Assembly (NCBI GenBank): GCA_030295235.1
Contig: AP026128.1
Span: 682,001 to 746,000 of the forward strand
Reading direction: 5' to 3'
DNA: 64,000 nt
From: Fistulifera solaris
Lineage: Eukaryota > Bacillariophyta > Bacillariophyceae > Naviculales > Stauroneidaceae
The position numbers were made by a program, and so were the translations under genes. The notes below the pieces were generated by a model. It did not search any database and was not told the DNA's origin. It was given only the letters and a program-made list of their open reading frames with translations. Positions 23,722 to 34,735 of the stretch are shown here, in pieces. Position 1 is the first letter of the stretch. The number at the start of each line of letters is the position of its first letter.

Positions 23722-24218
23722 GGTCGATGTCTTTGAATGCTTAACTCGTTAAGACGGCGCGGTGGTTACAGAAAAGCCTCCAGCAGGATCAGGTTATAAT
23801 AGAGTTTGATGAATTTTCTATGAAGGGTGAAACAAGAAAGATTAAGGAATCGATCAACATCAAAATGAAAATGAACATGAAAATGAAACGGCGCGACGGC
23901 GGACGCTTTTTATTCATCGCTCATCGCGTTAGTGTGTCGAATAAGGTTGGGGTACATTTGGTCACAGAGTGTGTGAGAGTAGATGTAAATGTCGCTACGA
24001 CGTCAAATTGTTATGTACAAACGTCCTCTCGGCATCGGAAAATTTTCCGCCGTTTTTCGCGTTGCACGTTGCAATGAGCAATGAGCATACTGTTGCACTT
24101 ATTGCACCGCATGTCGCGACAATAAATGCGCCATCATTGTGACTATATCGGTTGTTGATTTACTTACTACTCACCATATCGCTTTTTAAGAGAAACGAAT
24201 CATCTCCTCATTGTCTGC
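23722..24218. other. Intergenic between divergent UBAC2-like and Kish genes
   Basis: Bidirectional upstream region. A short imperfect AAAATGAA/CATGAA repeat sits at about 23860-23890. No gene seen. Confidence 0.45.
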
Positions 24219-24552
24219 ATGTCGGCCATTTTCAATTTCAGCAGTCTCTTGACTGTTCTTTTGTTGCTCATCTGCACATGTGCCTATCTACGCGAGCTTC
24301 GGCCGGGAATTTTTGACCCTCCTCGAAAGGAAGGGGGAGGTACGTTTGGCAATACTCATGCTGAAATGATGAAATTTACATTGAACCGCCGAGACTCTAA
24401 CGATATCTATGACGAACGGCCGCGTAGACCAAAATAAAAGGGAAGGCCTAACAGGGTTCCTCTGGAAAATGAGTCGCATCGGAGAGCGGCTCAGTCCGTA
24501 CATCGGCTTGGGGTGTTTTATAATGGCGATCCATGTTTTATTCATTCAATGA
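24219..24552 (+). CDS. Kish (TMEM167) secretory-pathway membrane protein
   Basis: A 72-residue protein, exactly the family's usual length. Exon 1 is 24219-24339 and exon 2 is 24455-24552, with a 115-nt GT-AG intron. The N-terminus [20 protein letters not shown] matches Kish almost residue for residue. After splicing, [20 protein letters not shown] supplies the conserved W-K-x-x-R-I-G-E-R-x-S-P-Y motif, and it ends HVLFIQ. Two membrane segments, small luminal loop. Kish proteins act in early secretory/Golgi traffic in flies; the algal role is inferred. Without splicing a 72-codon frame runs on by chance and gives a wrong C-terminus. Confidence 0.95.
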
Positions 24553-25282
24553 GTGTTTACGCGCTACGTGATTACTGACTCGGATCTTTACATAGGTACT
24601 GTCTTCGCCGCCTCAAGTCTCGAAATCGACAGCAAGTCATCACAGTGAGCCACCACGACCGAAAATTAGGATACATTTATGACCTTGGAGATGTTTGATC
24701 ACACAAGAATAAATTACTAGTTGTTGCTATTTACTATGTTGTGTCGAGCGCTCACCACCTAAAAAACAATGTAGTTCTTATTTACTAGAAACGAGTCTCA
24801 TGTTCCTTACAAAGGTCGCGATGAACTCTAGCATCCCATGTCACAATAGAGTGGAGAAAGTAAGTTTCTATTAAAAGATATGCATCATTAGCCCATCGAG
24901 CAAGGGAACAACATACTATATTACTATCCAAACAATCCTGTCGCTTTTAGTTGCTCCTAAGGATTTCCCCTATGAGAAAAAGTGAAAAGCTGTAAGTTGT
25001 TCGAATATAGCAAGACAGCACGAAAACAACTCTATGTTTCTCAGATATGGGTTGGTGATAAAGTCGCGGCAAGCGACAGAGATGGTCCTCAACGCTTTTT
25101 AGTTGGAACGTTTTCGCACGTTGTCATGGCACCTTTCGGGGCCTACACAAACTATTCGGACGAAGCTCTATCTTCATTGAAATCGATAAGAACGAGAAGT
25201 GCAACAGTCTTGGCTTACCTGCATGGTGAATCTTCCCTCTACATTTTTTACGATAGCCCCGCAAATCGACCGGAAGCTACAT
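24553..25282. other. Intergenic between convergent Kish and SmF genes
   Basis: AT-rich; no supported gene. A 104-codon open frame overlapping the SmF 3' end on the opposite strand is not convincing. Confidence 0.45.
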
Positions 25283-25645
25283 TTATTCTTGCATAGAGTC
25301 TTCCTTCTTACTGTCATCAGCTGGCGCTGCCACGACATAGAGAACATTGTTGCATCGAATGAGCACCTCACCCAGAAATCCGGCGAATTGCCCGTCGAGA
25401 AATTCTTCAGCTTCTGTGAGCTGCAAATTCATGTAAGCATCTGAGGATTGCAGTTTCCCTTGATATTCCATGCCCCATTTTAATTTGACCTTAACGAGTC
25501 TTCCAGTCAAGTCTTGCAAGAACGGCTTGGGATTTACGATGAATTGAGTTGCTCCGGACTGTTGCAAAGGGGGAGGAGTTTAAAGTGAGTTGACGCGATT
25601 ACGACAATGGTCAGATCCAAATTGGATATCATACCGACGTACCAT
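25283..25645 (-). CDS. Small nuclear ribonucleoprotein SmF
   Basis: Core Sm-ring subunit of spliceosomal snRNPs, 92 residues. Exon 1 supplies only the ATG (25643-25645), immediately followed by GTACGT. Exon 2 is 25283-25558 after an 84-nt intron ending CAACAG. The protein reads [14 protein letters not shown], then [18 protein letters not shown] (Sm1 motif) and [13 protein letters not shown] (Sm2 motif with the RCNN RNA-binding residues). Size and sequence fit SmF (about 86 residues) better than LSm6. The acidic tail is usual. Confidence 0.93.
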
Positions 25646-25949
25646 GTTACTTTAAAGCCTGTGATCTCTTTTCACTTGTTGTCGGCGCTCCTGCAAAATT
25701 GTAAATCGAAATCAAGCGCAAATAAATAAAAAAGATTATGTTAGACTTGTGGAGAACGTTATGATCGCCAACCATCGATTACAACAACCATGGCTCGAAG
25801 ATTCTAAAGGTGCAAAAGCAAAAGGTGCGGCGGCGCTTATTTTTTGCGATGATGATTTTTTGGTGTCACGGTGGAAGTACAGACGTCGCTCCGTTCATAG
25901 CTTGAGTCCCGTGAAGCCGGTCCCGGATCTGAATTTTTATTCGGCCGGA
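25646..25949. other. Intergenic / SmF upstream region
   Basis: No gene recognised. The 5' edge of the retrotransposon relic lies somewhere near 25950 and has no clear boundary. Confidence 0.35.
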
Positions 25950-28455
25950 AATGAAAATTAGGTCCTAGGTCACGGGAAAGTTTCTTTTCGCCTGAGATGC
26001 GAGTTGGCTCATTGGACAGAATGGCTTGCAAATCACAGCCCTCCATATGCTGCAATTCGGGCCCTACTAAATGCAAGACTTATTGGTTTAGACAAAAGCC
26101 CGGAGTTCGCCCCTATTGCAATTGAAGAAATCTTCCGTCGCTTAATGGCCAAAACGGTTGCTATTCTCAAGGGTGACTCGGCAGCAGAAGAATGTGGTAA
26201 CCTTAACCTTTGTACGGGACTCTCCTCAGGCACCGAAGGATCCATTCACGCAATGCTAAAATTCCTGGCGTCACCCAACCAAGAAGCACTTCTCGAAAAG
26301 ACCATTCTTCTTGAAATGGGATTCACTGATGAAGAAGCCCAAGATCTCGAATCTAACCTAGAAGAGGTCCAAAAAGAAATCACTGAAAGACTGCTGGACT
26401 ATGAGGATGATCTCAACCGAAAAGAAAATTATGACGAAAATGATCCCGAAGCAGTGCTCCTAATTGGCGCAAGAAAACGCATTTAATGAACTCAGCAGAT
26501 TTTCAATGCTCTGGACGGTTCGGCACCTTTGGCCAGCTGGAGCAAGATTTGTTTTCAATTGCTACAGACATGCATCTACTCTATTTGTACGCAGAGACTT
26601 TGACTTCTGTGAAGAGATCCTAAGCAGGGAAGGAATAGCCCAAGGCGATCCTCTAAGCATGATCCTTTATGGTTTAACTCTTACTCCTATTGCAGAGAAA
26701 ATCCGAGAGAATGTCAAAGACATTGTTCAGCCCTTCTATGCGGATGATGTTGCTCTGGCTGGAAAATCCTCTGACATTTCTAAAGCAATGGAAATCCTAA
26801 TGCAGTACGGTCCCGCTTCGAGGCTACTTTCCAGAACCAAGCAAAGTGTTGTTGTCTGTCGACAGAGCGATGAAGAAAAGTGCAACGAAATTCTGTCCAA
26901 ATATGAATTTGAATACGTTCGGCGGACACAGATACCTTGGTGGCTTTATTGGTTCAGCAGCTGCAAGAGATGAATACGTCAAAGAAAAAATCAAAAATTG
27001 GACACGCACAGTCAATCTGCTCTCTGAAGTTGCCAAGAAATATCCCCAGTCCGCTTATTCCGGCTTTCGTCACTCTCTTCAAATGGAATGGCAATATATC
27101 CAGCGAGTCATTCCACGCATTGCACCGCTATTCGAACCCTTAGAATCCGCGAATTCAAAACAATTTTCTTCCAGCGCTCCTTGGACAAAAAGAGCCAGTC
27201 ACCGGAGAATTGCGCAAAATTCTGGCTTTAGGAACCAAAGCTGCTGGTATCGGAGTCTGGAACCCAGTGGAGACATGTCGTCACAATTTCTCAACTTCGG
27301 AAAAGTCACGAAGCTCATTTCAGGCAGTTTGCTCGAGAACCTTAATTTAAACTTCCGACAACATCAAGAACGAGCAAAAACCGAAAGAGCTGCGGCTTCC
27401 GCAAGTCGCCACGCTAGTGAACTCCAGACCCTGAAAGATATTTAAGCTGCGAAAGGAGACGATGAAAAAGGCAAACAAGAAAAGCGACGTCTTTTGCGAG
27501 CAAAATCGACTGGAATTTGGCTTTCCGTCAGACCGAAAACTCTCACAGACACTGATTTGTCTAAAGATGAGTTCCGAGACAGTCTTCGCATTCGCGCAGG
27601 TCTACCTATCCAAGCACTTCCCCAGAAGTGTGACGGATGCAACAAACCTTTCTCGGTAGAACACGCTCAAACATGCAAACACGGCGGTCTTGTCATCCTT
27701 CGACACGACGATGTCAAAAACGAATTCATGTCTCTTTGTGCGCAGGCGTATGGCCCAAAAGCAGTACGCAACGAACCGACAATCCACACTTACAGCACTG
27801 ACAATCGGAATGCACAAAAGAACAAGAACTTCGCGGCGACATTTCTACTTACGGTTTCTGGAGAGATCGGAAAACAACCATCTTTGACGTCCGCGTTACC
27901 GACACTGACGCCCCTTCGCACAAGAATCGCGAGCCAATGAACGTTCTTGCTTCCCAAGAACTTGAGAAACGAAGACTTTACGGTAAGCCCTGTATGGACC
28001 GCCGCCGTGATTTCACGCCTCTTGTTTTTTCTGTCGACGGGCTCATGGGTAAACAAGCTGTTGCGGCCTCACGCCAGCTTGCAAGAAAGCTGCAAAAGAA
28101 ATGGAAGAGACCGTACTCAGAAATTTGTGGGTTTATCCGATCTCGTTTGAGTCTCTCGTTGTTTCGATCGGTGAGCATGCTATTGCGAAATCCGAGAGAT
28201 GGCGCGCCACAGCGCAATCCTCCGCACTGGGAAACCGGCGCAGGTTTGTCGCTTTACTACTAACTGTGGTACAGTGATTCAGAAATCGGAGTTTCTGAAA
28301 GAAAGAAAAAAATATTTGTGCCAAAAGAGAAAAACCAGTGGAAAATTCAGTCAAATGTCGAAAAAGCATCCGCATTTCAGGAAAATTAGGAATAAATATT
28401 TAGGATATAGTGACCCTTTAATTAAATATTTAGCTTGTGTTTAAAAAAAAAAAAC
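25950..28455 (+). mobile_element. 5'-truncated non-LTR retrotransposon with C-terminal restriction-like endonuclease
   Basis: Order of parts: an RT N-terminal region with WLANHSPPYAAIRALLNARL and GLSSGTEGSIHAM (26010-26480), then palm motifs GIAQGDPLSMILYGL and YADDVALAG (26630-26765). A thumb-like region with YLGGFIGSAAARDEYV and GIGVWNP (26930-27290) follows. Next is a C-x2-C-x7-H-x4-C knuckle (CDGCNKPFSVEHAQTC, about 27630-27680). Last is a PD-(D/E)XK-like nuclease (RGDISTYGFW, then FDVRV, about 27830-27930, and FTPLVFSVDGLMGK, about 28015). A pure A run at 28443-28454 marks the 3' end. This order is that of RLE-type non-LTR elements (CRE/R2-like). The frame is broken several times and no start is seen. 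Confidence 0.88.
25978..28262 (+). pseudogene. Reverse transcriptase-endonuclease ORF, broken by frame changes
   Basis: Coding remnant of the retrotransposon. The YADD catalytic motif and the zinc knuckle are intact. The frame changes near 26470 (AAAA run), at two compensating points near 26820-26850, near 26925, in 27150-27180, in 27430-27490 and near 27810. Some breaks resemble the homopolymer indels in the housekeeping genes of this window, so the copy may be less decayed than it looks. The missing N-terminal part still argues that it is not autonomous. Confidence 0.8.
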
Positions 28456-28829
28456 AACGGATAACGGAGGCTTTTTATTATTTAATACTTCCTGACTGTA
28501 CCTGTCCGTTGTCTGTATCGCGTTTCGAGATATACATTCCATAAAGCTACTTTTGAGACCATACTCTTTATTTTGTTTCTGATGAAACGGTAATGGGCGG
28601 TACTTGTGATATTTTCCGCAGGGGGAGCTAACAAAGCGAAAGCGCAAGCCAAAAGCCAAAAACTCCGCCGTTGTCCGTTGTTGCTCGGCTCGCATCTCCG
28701 ATCTGTGCATTCTCTGCACTTCAAAAGCATCGAACAAGTGGGGGCTTGCATCTACCGTCAACAAAGGTACCCGCAAACGAAAATAATCACAGCAATTTAG
28801 TCATTTTTTTCAAAGTTTCGATCGAGAAG
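28456..28829. other. Intergenic: chitin synthase upstream region
   Basis: Starts directly after the retrotransposon poly(A). An open frame continues upstream of the chosen chitin synthase ATG to about 28671 but shows no domain. Confidence 0.4.
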
Positions 28830-31800
28830 ATGTTTGATATTGACAAAAAGGCTGTCAAGCGAAAGCGACAAGTAAATGCGCAGTCGACCAAGGAGGAACA
28901 ACAATTGCAGCCTCCTCCTTCCAAGAGTGAGAATGAAACGGTGACTGATTTTCCTGAAGAGTTAAACGGTTCAGCCACTACCTGTGGATTATTCAAGTCA
29001 GCTCCTACGGTACACGATTCTTGTTCGCCCACCGAGTCTTCCTCGGTCGAAGTGTCAACTGCTACATCTCACCACGGTCCTCTTGAAGCTTCAGAAAAAG
29101 TGTCTGCTTTAGATACTTTTGATGAATTTACCAGTCGTAGTCGAATAAAAACGCAGCCGCAAACAGACAGCTCGGCTCTAGCTAGCGATCGAGAGGCTGC
29201 ATTACGAGGTGACGTCTCTGGCGACGCCTCGAACGTCAGCAGCTACAGAAAAGTGCCCAATACCAGATCAACAATTGATGTTGGCCCTACAGAGGCGGAA
29301 GATGCTTCACAATCAAATAAACGACAAGGAACCGCAAATGTTGAAGGATTGCCCGTGAACAGCCCCACTCCTCAGTCGCCTCAATATGCACCTCGAATAT
29401 ACCACAGGGATCTTGGATCTCCGGGTCTAGTTGACGGACAACGATGGGATAGCTCTGGACGGCGGAACGCTTCCGTTACATCGCAAAGTCAATCGCCGGA
29501 ATATCATATTGTCGCCGATCATGAAAACGCTTCTCTACTTAGTGGCTTGGACTATTCAATTGTCAGCGGAAGAAAAATTCAATTCGGAAGTGTTGCAGAA
29601 CAACCGAAAGCGCAGAAATCAAGCATGCCTACACTCGTCGACAGTTTCAGTGACACGTCTTCGAGATCTGAAGATGCACTCGTGTCTCTAGCCAGGGCGA
29701 TGCGAGAGCAAGCCGCTGTTATTCAAGCTATGGCTGGGCAAAGTAACGAAGACGAACTCTCGAGACTCGCTATGGAAAAAGGGATCTTGCACAACAAGTA
29801 CTTAGGCTGCAACAGGAAATTGAGAAGATGGGTGGGAGTCGACATAGTTCCATGACGTCTGTATCGTCGCGTGGGTCAGGTCGGTATAGCGCGAGAAGCG
29901 CCCGAAGTCAGCGTAGTTACAAATTTGGTCAACTGGGCCACATACCAGAAGTTGTAACGGCTGACGAAATGACAACATTTTCTTCGATACGAGGCCCGAG
30001 CGTTCCTGGTAACATGACGATCCCTAGAAACTCGTACCGCCTTGGATCCGTAACCACCGATGAATTGACAGAGGGCGACTTGAGCACGATCCCCAGCTTC
30101 GAGAACGCGAGTGTGTTTGACAGCGCCAGTGTTCGTAGCGGTGGTTCAAGAAGGAGTAAAAATAGTCGAATCTCTAACAGCAGTCGACCAAGCCGGGCTT
30201 CACGAAACAGTTTGATTAAAAGAAGTCGAATGTCCAAAGAAGGTTTCGAACCAGATCTCCCTGACTATTTACGCCCCGAGTCGCCACTAGGATCACAGTT
30301 TTGGCGATCGCTAGCGTTTTTGGTCACATTTTTATCCCAGACGTATGCATTCCTGTTGCCGGAGGTGGTGCAAAGCAAGCTTGGCGGTACGTCTCTTGAG
30401 TGGTCAACCCCCAGCATTTGCACAATGATGGATTGAATTTTGCTCACCTAAACCTTAAATTCACAGCGAGAAGGTTTTGCTCTGCATGCTCATGTTTCTC
30501 TCATCCGCGATGGTAGTAGGTGGTATTGGTTTCTTGCCTATCTATTTCTGCCGAAACAATGGAGTTTACTCAAAAGAAGATATCTGGCAACAGCAAGGCG
30601 AAGCATGGGTTACCATTTTCGGCAAGGTATACGATATGAACACATTCATTGATTCACACGTAGGAGGCCGCGACGGTATATTGCAGTTTCTCGGAGGCGA
30701 CGCTTCGAAACTATTTCCGAGACTACCCGCGGCTCGACTCCCGTCGTTTTGCTTGAACCTTGACAAGGGGGGAATATTTCGCGCAGAACTCCAGTCCGAA
30801 CTGCACGGAACTTACGGACCTGGATATTGTTACAGACGTACCATGTCACGATAGTTTGGTTGGAGTAAGAGAGGTCCGAAATAGGATGAAAGATTACAAA
30901 ATAGGCGACCTAGTAATCCCAGGCTGGCAACTGGGAGACGATGGAATGCAGTGGATTCGAATTGGTAGAAGTATTTATAATGTCACGCAGTACGTGAACG
31001 GTCTGATGTAAGTACAAGCTCACTATTGCCTTGCACGGACTTTAGTCTCACAGGTCTCGCAGAAACAACAAGACACAAGAATTCGACTTCGACGAGCAAA
31101 ATCCGAACGCATATCTTTCGTCTCCATTACATCGGCTTGTCACCATCAGATTAAACAGTGATGTCACCTCCATTTACGATCAGCTGTTTAGCACAGAAGA
31201 TTTCAAAGCGTAAGAATCAGACAAGTGTACCACTTTAACAATATTCCGATGGCTCTCACCACATTGTGTTACTTTAGGTGCCTTGATGAATTGTTTTACG
31301 AGGCTGACTACGACGAACGATATTATCCAGCTTGCGAGAAAATTGGAATAATGATGTACACGTTTTTATTTGTCGTTACGATTGTTCTCGGGGTTCAAGT
31401 TTTCTGTTCGCTCGTTTTCGTTTTTCGCAAGCCACGCACGTTTACGGCGAAAGATATGGAAGCAGGTGTAGTTGTCATGATGCCTTGCTACAATGAGGGG
31501 CCACACGAGCTTCAAAAAACCATTGACTCTGTTGTGATGACAAAGGTGAGACATAATAGAAGAGGATATCCATCGTGTCCCATTCTTCTTCCCCGCACCC
31601 CGCATTGATACTCAACTGTGTTTCTTTTCGCAGTACCCAGAAGAGAATCGAGTTATGATTATCGTAGCGGATGGATGGGTCACTGGCGCTGACAACCGAC
31701 TAAGTACTCCCGAGATTCTTTCCAGTTTGCTCGGTTTCGAAATGGACACCGAAGAGGATACACTGTTTCATTACAGAAGTCTGGGCAAAGTGCGGAATAA

Positions 31801-33417
31801 TTTTGCAAACGTGTACGCCGGGGTCTATGAGAAAGAAGTCGGAGAAGAAACGAAATCGCTTAAATATTTAGTAATTGTGAAAAGAGGCGGCCCTGAAGAG
31901 GCGGGATCCAATCGAGCTGGAAACAGAGGAAAACGCGACTCGCAACTTATACTTCTCGGTATGTACAACAGGATCCATCACAATCGAAAGCCGAGTGAAC
32001 TTGACATGGCTATTGTGAAAGGACTCTTCAGCCTCGGGCTGCCGGCTAAGGATGTTGAATATTTGATGGCCATCGACGCGGACACACGAGTTGACGAAAA
32101 ATCCATACCACATATGATTTATTCCATGGAGCACGACAAGAAGATTCTTGCGTGTTGCGGGGAAACTCAAGTCGACAACAAAGCACAATCGTGGGTGACG
32201 ATGATTCAAGTATACGAATATTTTTCTAGCCACCATCTGAAAAAGGCATTCGAAAGTTTGTTCGGTTGCGTTACCTGTTTACCTGGTTGCTTCACGATGT
32301 AAGTTTGATGTTGGGTACGAAGAAGTGTTTGAGCTACTTGTAACTGATCTGTTGCCATTCTTTTAGGTACCGAATTTTGACGACAGATATGCGACCTTTG
32401 ATTGGGCACGATGACGTCTACCAGGACTATGCACGCAACGATATCCCCTCTCTTCACGAAAAGAACTTGTATGAATTGGGCGAAGACAGAATGCTTACAA
32501 CTCTACTTCTCCGACATTTTCCGGCAATGCGGCTATCATTCGTACCGGAAGCCCTTTGTTGGACGATTGTTCCCCACAACTTGACTATTCTTTTGAGTCA
32601 ACGCCGTCGATGGATTAACTCGACCTTTCACAATATGTACGAGCTTCTAAAAATCCAAAGCATGTGCGGGGTCTTTCTCTGCTCGATGAAGCTCATTGTG
32701 TTTATGGATTTGTTGATCACCATGATTCTACCTGCCAGCCTTGTCTATATCAGCTACTTGACGTATCTCTTTATTACCGAGCCTCAGACGGTGGATCGAT
32801 TTGTCCTCATATTCTATGCAATTACATTCAGTCTTCAAATGGTATCGTTCCTGAGCCGCTCCCGATGGGATTACATGCTGTGGTTCCTTTGCTTTTGTGT
32901 CTTGGGGATTCCTGTCTTCTACTTCCTTTTGCCAATCTACGCATTTCTGCATATGGACGATTTCAGTTGGGGTAAGACAAGGGCGGTCGGCGCCGAGGAG
33001 AAAGCAGCACGGAGCGCCACCACTGTAGATGGAGATAACTCCACTCATTCGGACAAAGGAGAAAACGATGAGGACGACGAGGACGGGGACGAATCCGAAG
33101 GATTGTCCACTTTTATTTCGAGTCTTAATACCCCCTCCACTGCATTAATGTCGCATATGCACCGAGGTGGTAGTGTATCAGGAATGGAAAGGGAAAGTTC
33201 GTTCAGCGCATCATCCGATCGAAGTGTGAAAACGTGGAGTCCAGGAGATAGTGTCGGCAAAGGGCCCAATAAAGGCGATTCACTGAGCCGTTCAACCAAA
33301 ACAGCAGGCGACAACACGAATCTGTCACCTTCATCAGCTTCCGGTGTCTCGAAACTGACAATGCCTTCGGGAATCAATCCGAAGAAAGATTTTGATACAT
33401 TTCGGTTTTTAATCTAG
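28830..33417 (+). CDS. Chitin synthase (GT2) with N-terminal regulatory region and cytochrome-b5-like domain
   Basis: Plasma-membrane glycosyltransferase polymerising UDP-GlcNAc into chitin. Six exons: 28830-30386, 30467-31007, 31054-31209, 31278-31545, 31634-32298 and 32367-33417. Introns are 46-88 nt with GT-AG ends. A long Ser-rich, probably cytosolic N-terminus precedes membrane segments. A cytochrome-b5-like domain follows (YSKEDIWQQQGEAWVTIFGK, then HVGGRDGILQFLGGDASKLF), as in fungal class V-type enzymes. The GT2 core has VMMPCYNEG, IIVADGW, MAIDADT (DxD), GEDRMLTTLLLRHFP and QRRRWINSTFHN (the QRRRW motif). Three to four membrane helices follow, then an acidic/Ser-rich tail. Frame breaks near 29800, 30474 (TTTT) and 30770 (GGGGGG) are probably sequence indels. 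Diatom chitin synthases are known. Confidence 0.93.
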
Positions 33418-33828
33418 AAATGCTCTTTTACTGATAAGCTTACAGTTTTCTACAACCCTCTTTGTAATCGTTGTTAGAGCTTCGCTCAAACTTGACGTCT
33501 CTAGCTGAAACAACTTCTTCAGCAGCTCAATTACCGCTACGATAAAAGGGTGTTTCGTTCACGTACTACAGGAACTAACATAATAAAAAGGTAAACTACT
33601 TCTTGATTCTACTTACCAGTGGCACTGTGACGATGATCGTGTTTTTCAACCAAAATGTTGCCGCAGACATCGTCAGCAAAAACGTATCCTGCTTTTTTTT
33701 TGTTGGCGTGGTGTCGTGTTGTGTCGGCAGGCGGATGATTCATTAAGGTGAAACAGTCAGCAGATAACGAGCCTTCTTTTGATAGTTTTCAGTGTGTCAC
33801 AAACCACCAGACAAACGATCTTGAAAGT
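33418..33828. other. Intergenic: FKBP upstream region
   Basis: No gene recognised. A T-rich run and TGTTGTGTCG-type low complexity occur near 33690-33730. Confidence 0.4.
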
Positions 33829-34424
33829 ATGCGAAGAGCAGTGTTAACTTTAGCAACGTGCCTCACCGCCGTCTCCGCATGGACGACGCCGCAGAACTCC
33901 GTGGTAACACGGCAAGCGTTTTGGCAGAGTGCCGCGGCAGTCGCCGTAGTCGCCGCGAGCGCTCCGGTGCAAGCGGAAACTCTTCCGAATGGTGTTACGT
34001 ATGAAGTGAAGAAGAAGGGAGACGGCCCGCAACCCGAAATTGGAGAACTGGCGGCGATTCGCTTTGCGGCCTACAATGGCGCCAACAAAATCGATGACAT
34101 CTTTGAAACACCCGAGCCATACTACACACGCATCGGCAGTGGAGGATTGTTGAAGGGTGTCGAGGAAACTTTGCCGTTGATGAGACTCGGGGATCGTTGG
34201 GAGTTGACTATTCCGGTAAGTGGATGCCCCTTCTCGTTGCCGAGTAACCCGCATTCCCATTTCTCACCGGTTATCTGTAGAGCGAATTGGCTTTTGGTAA
34301 GAAAGGACGCCCCGCTTCTGCTGGAAAGCCTCGTATTGCCGGAGATGCCGTAATTACTTTCGATGTCGAAATGGTAGGCCTTCCTGGACGTGAAATCGAA
34401 CTCATTGAACTCATCGGTGATTAG
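33829..34424 (+). CDS. Thylakoid-lumen FKBP-type peptidyl-prolyl isomerase
   Basis: A 176-residue FKBP-like protein. Exon 1 is 33829-34215 and exon 2 is 34281-34424, with a 65-nt GT-AG intron. The start ATG (33829) gives a signal peptide ending TAVSAW, an ASAF-type plastid motif with W. A second hydrophobic stretch (QSAAAVAVVAASAPVQA) ends in an A-x-A site, fitting transfer into the thylakoid lumen. The FKBP domain has GDGPQPEIGELAAIRF, GSGGLLKGVEETLPLMRLGD, WELTIP|SELAFGKKG and a final beta strand (AVITFDVEMVGL). Aromatic active-site residues are only partly conserved, as in many lumenal FKBPs, so isomerase activity is uncertain. Confidence 0.88.
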
Positions 34425-34735
34425 ACAAGACAAGTCGGCATCAAAGTAGCAAGCGCAGACCGTAAAGTGTCACTAAAGGATACATTATAGATTATGAATT
34501 TATGATCATTATTGACGTTTGTTTCTGTATGAATAAGACGACCAGGAATTAGTAATTTTCAAGCGGAGCAAAGACAAAGCGCAAAGACGATGCGTTCTTT
34601 CGACTCTGACACAGCCAAGGTGATTATCTACACGTTCTCTTTCGGAAACTCTAGTCCGATATCTTATGAATCTTCACTGTCGATGAACAAGACACACGCA
34701 ACGTTGAACAGCACACATAGAACTCACCTCAAAGA
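34425..34735. other. Intergenic between convergent FKBP and helicase genes
   Basis: Probable 3' untranslated regions; nothing else recognised. Confidence 0.4.

Noticed and set aside
24982-25296. 104-codon open frame beside SmF
   Set aside because: It overlaps the SmF coding exon end on the other strand and has no recognisable domain.
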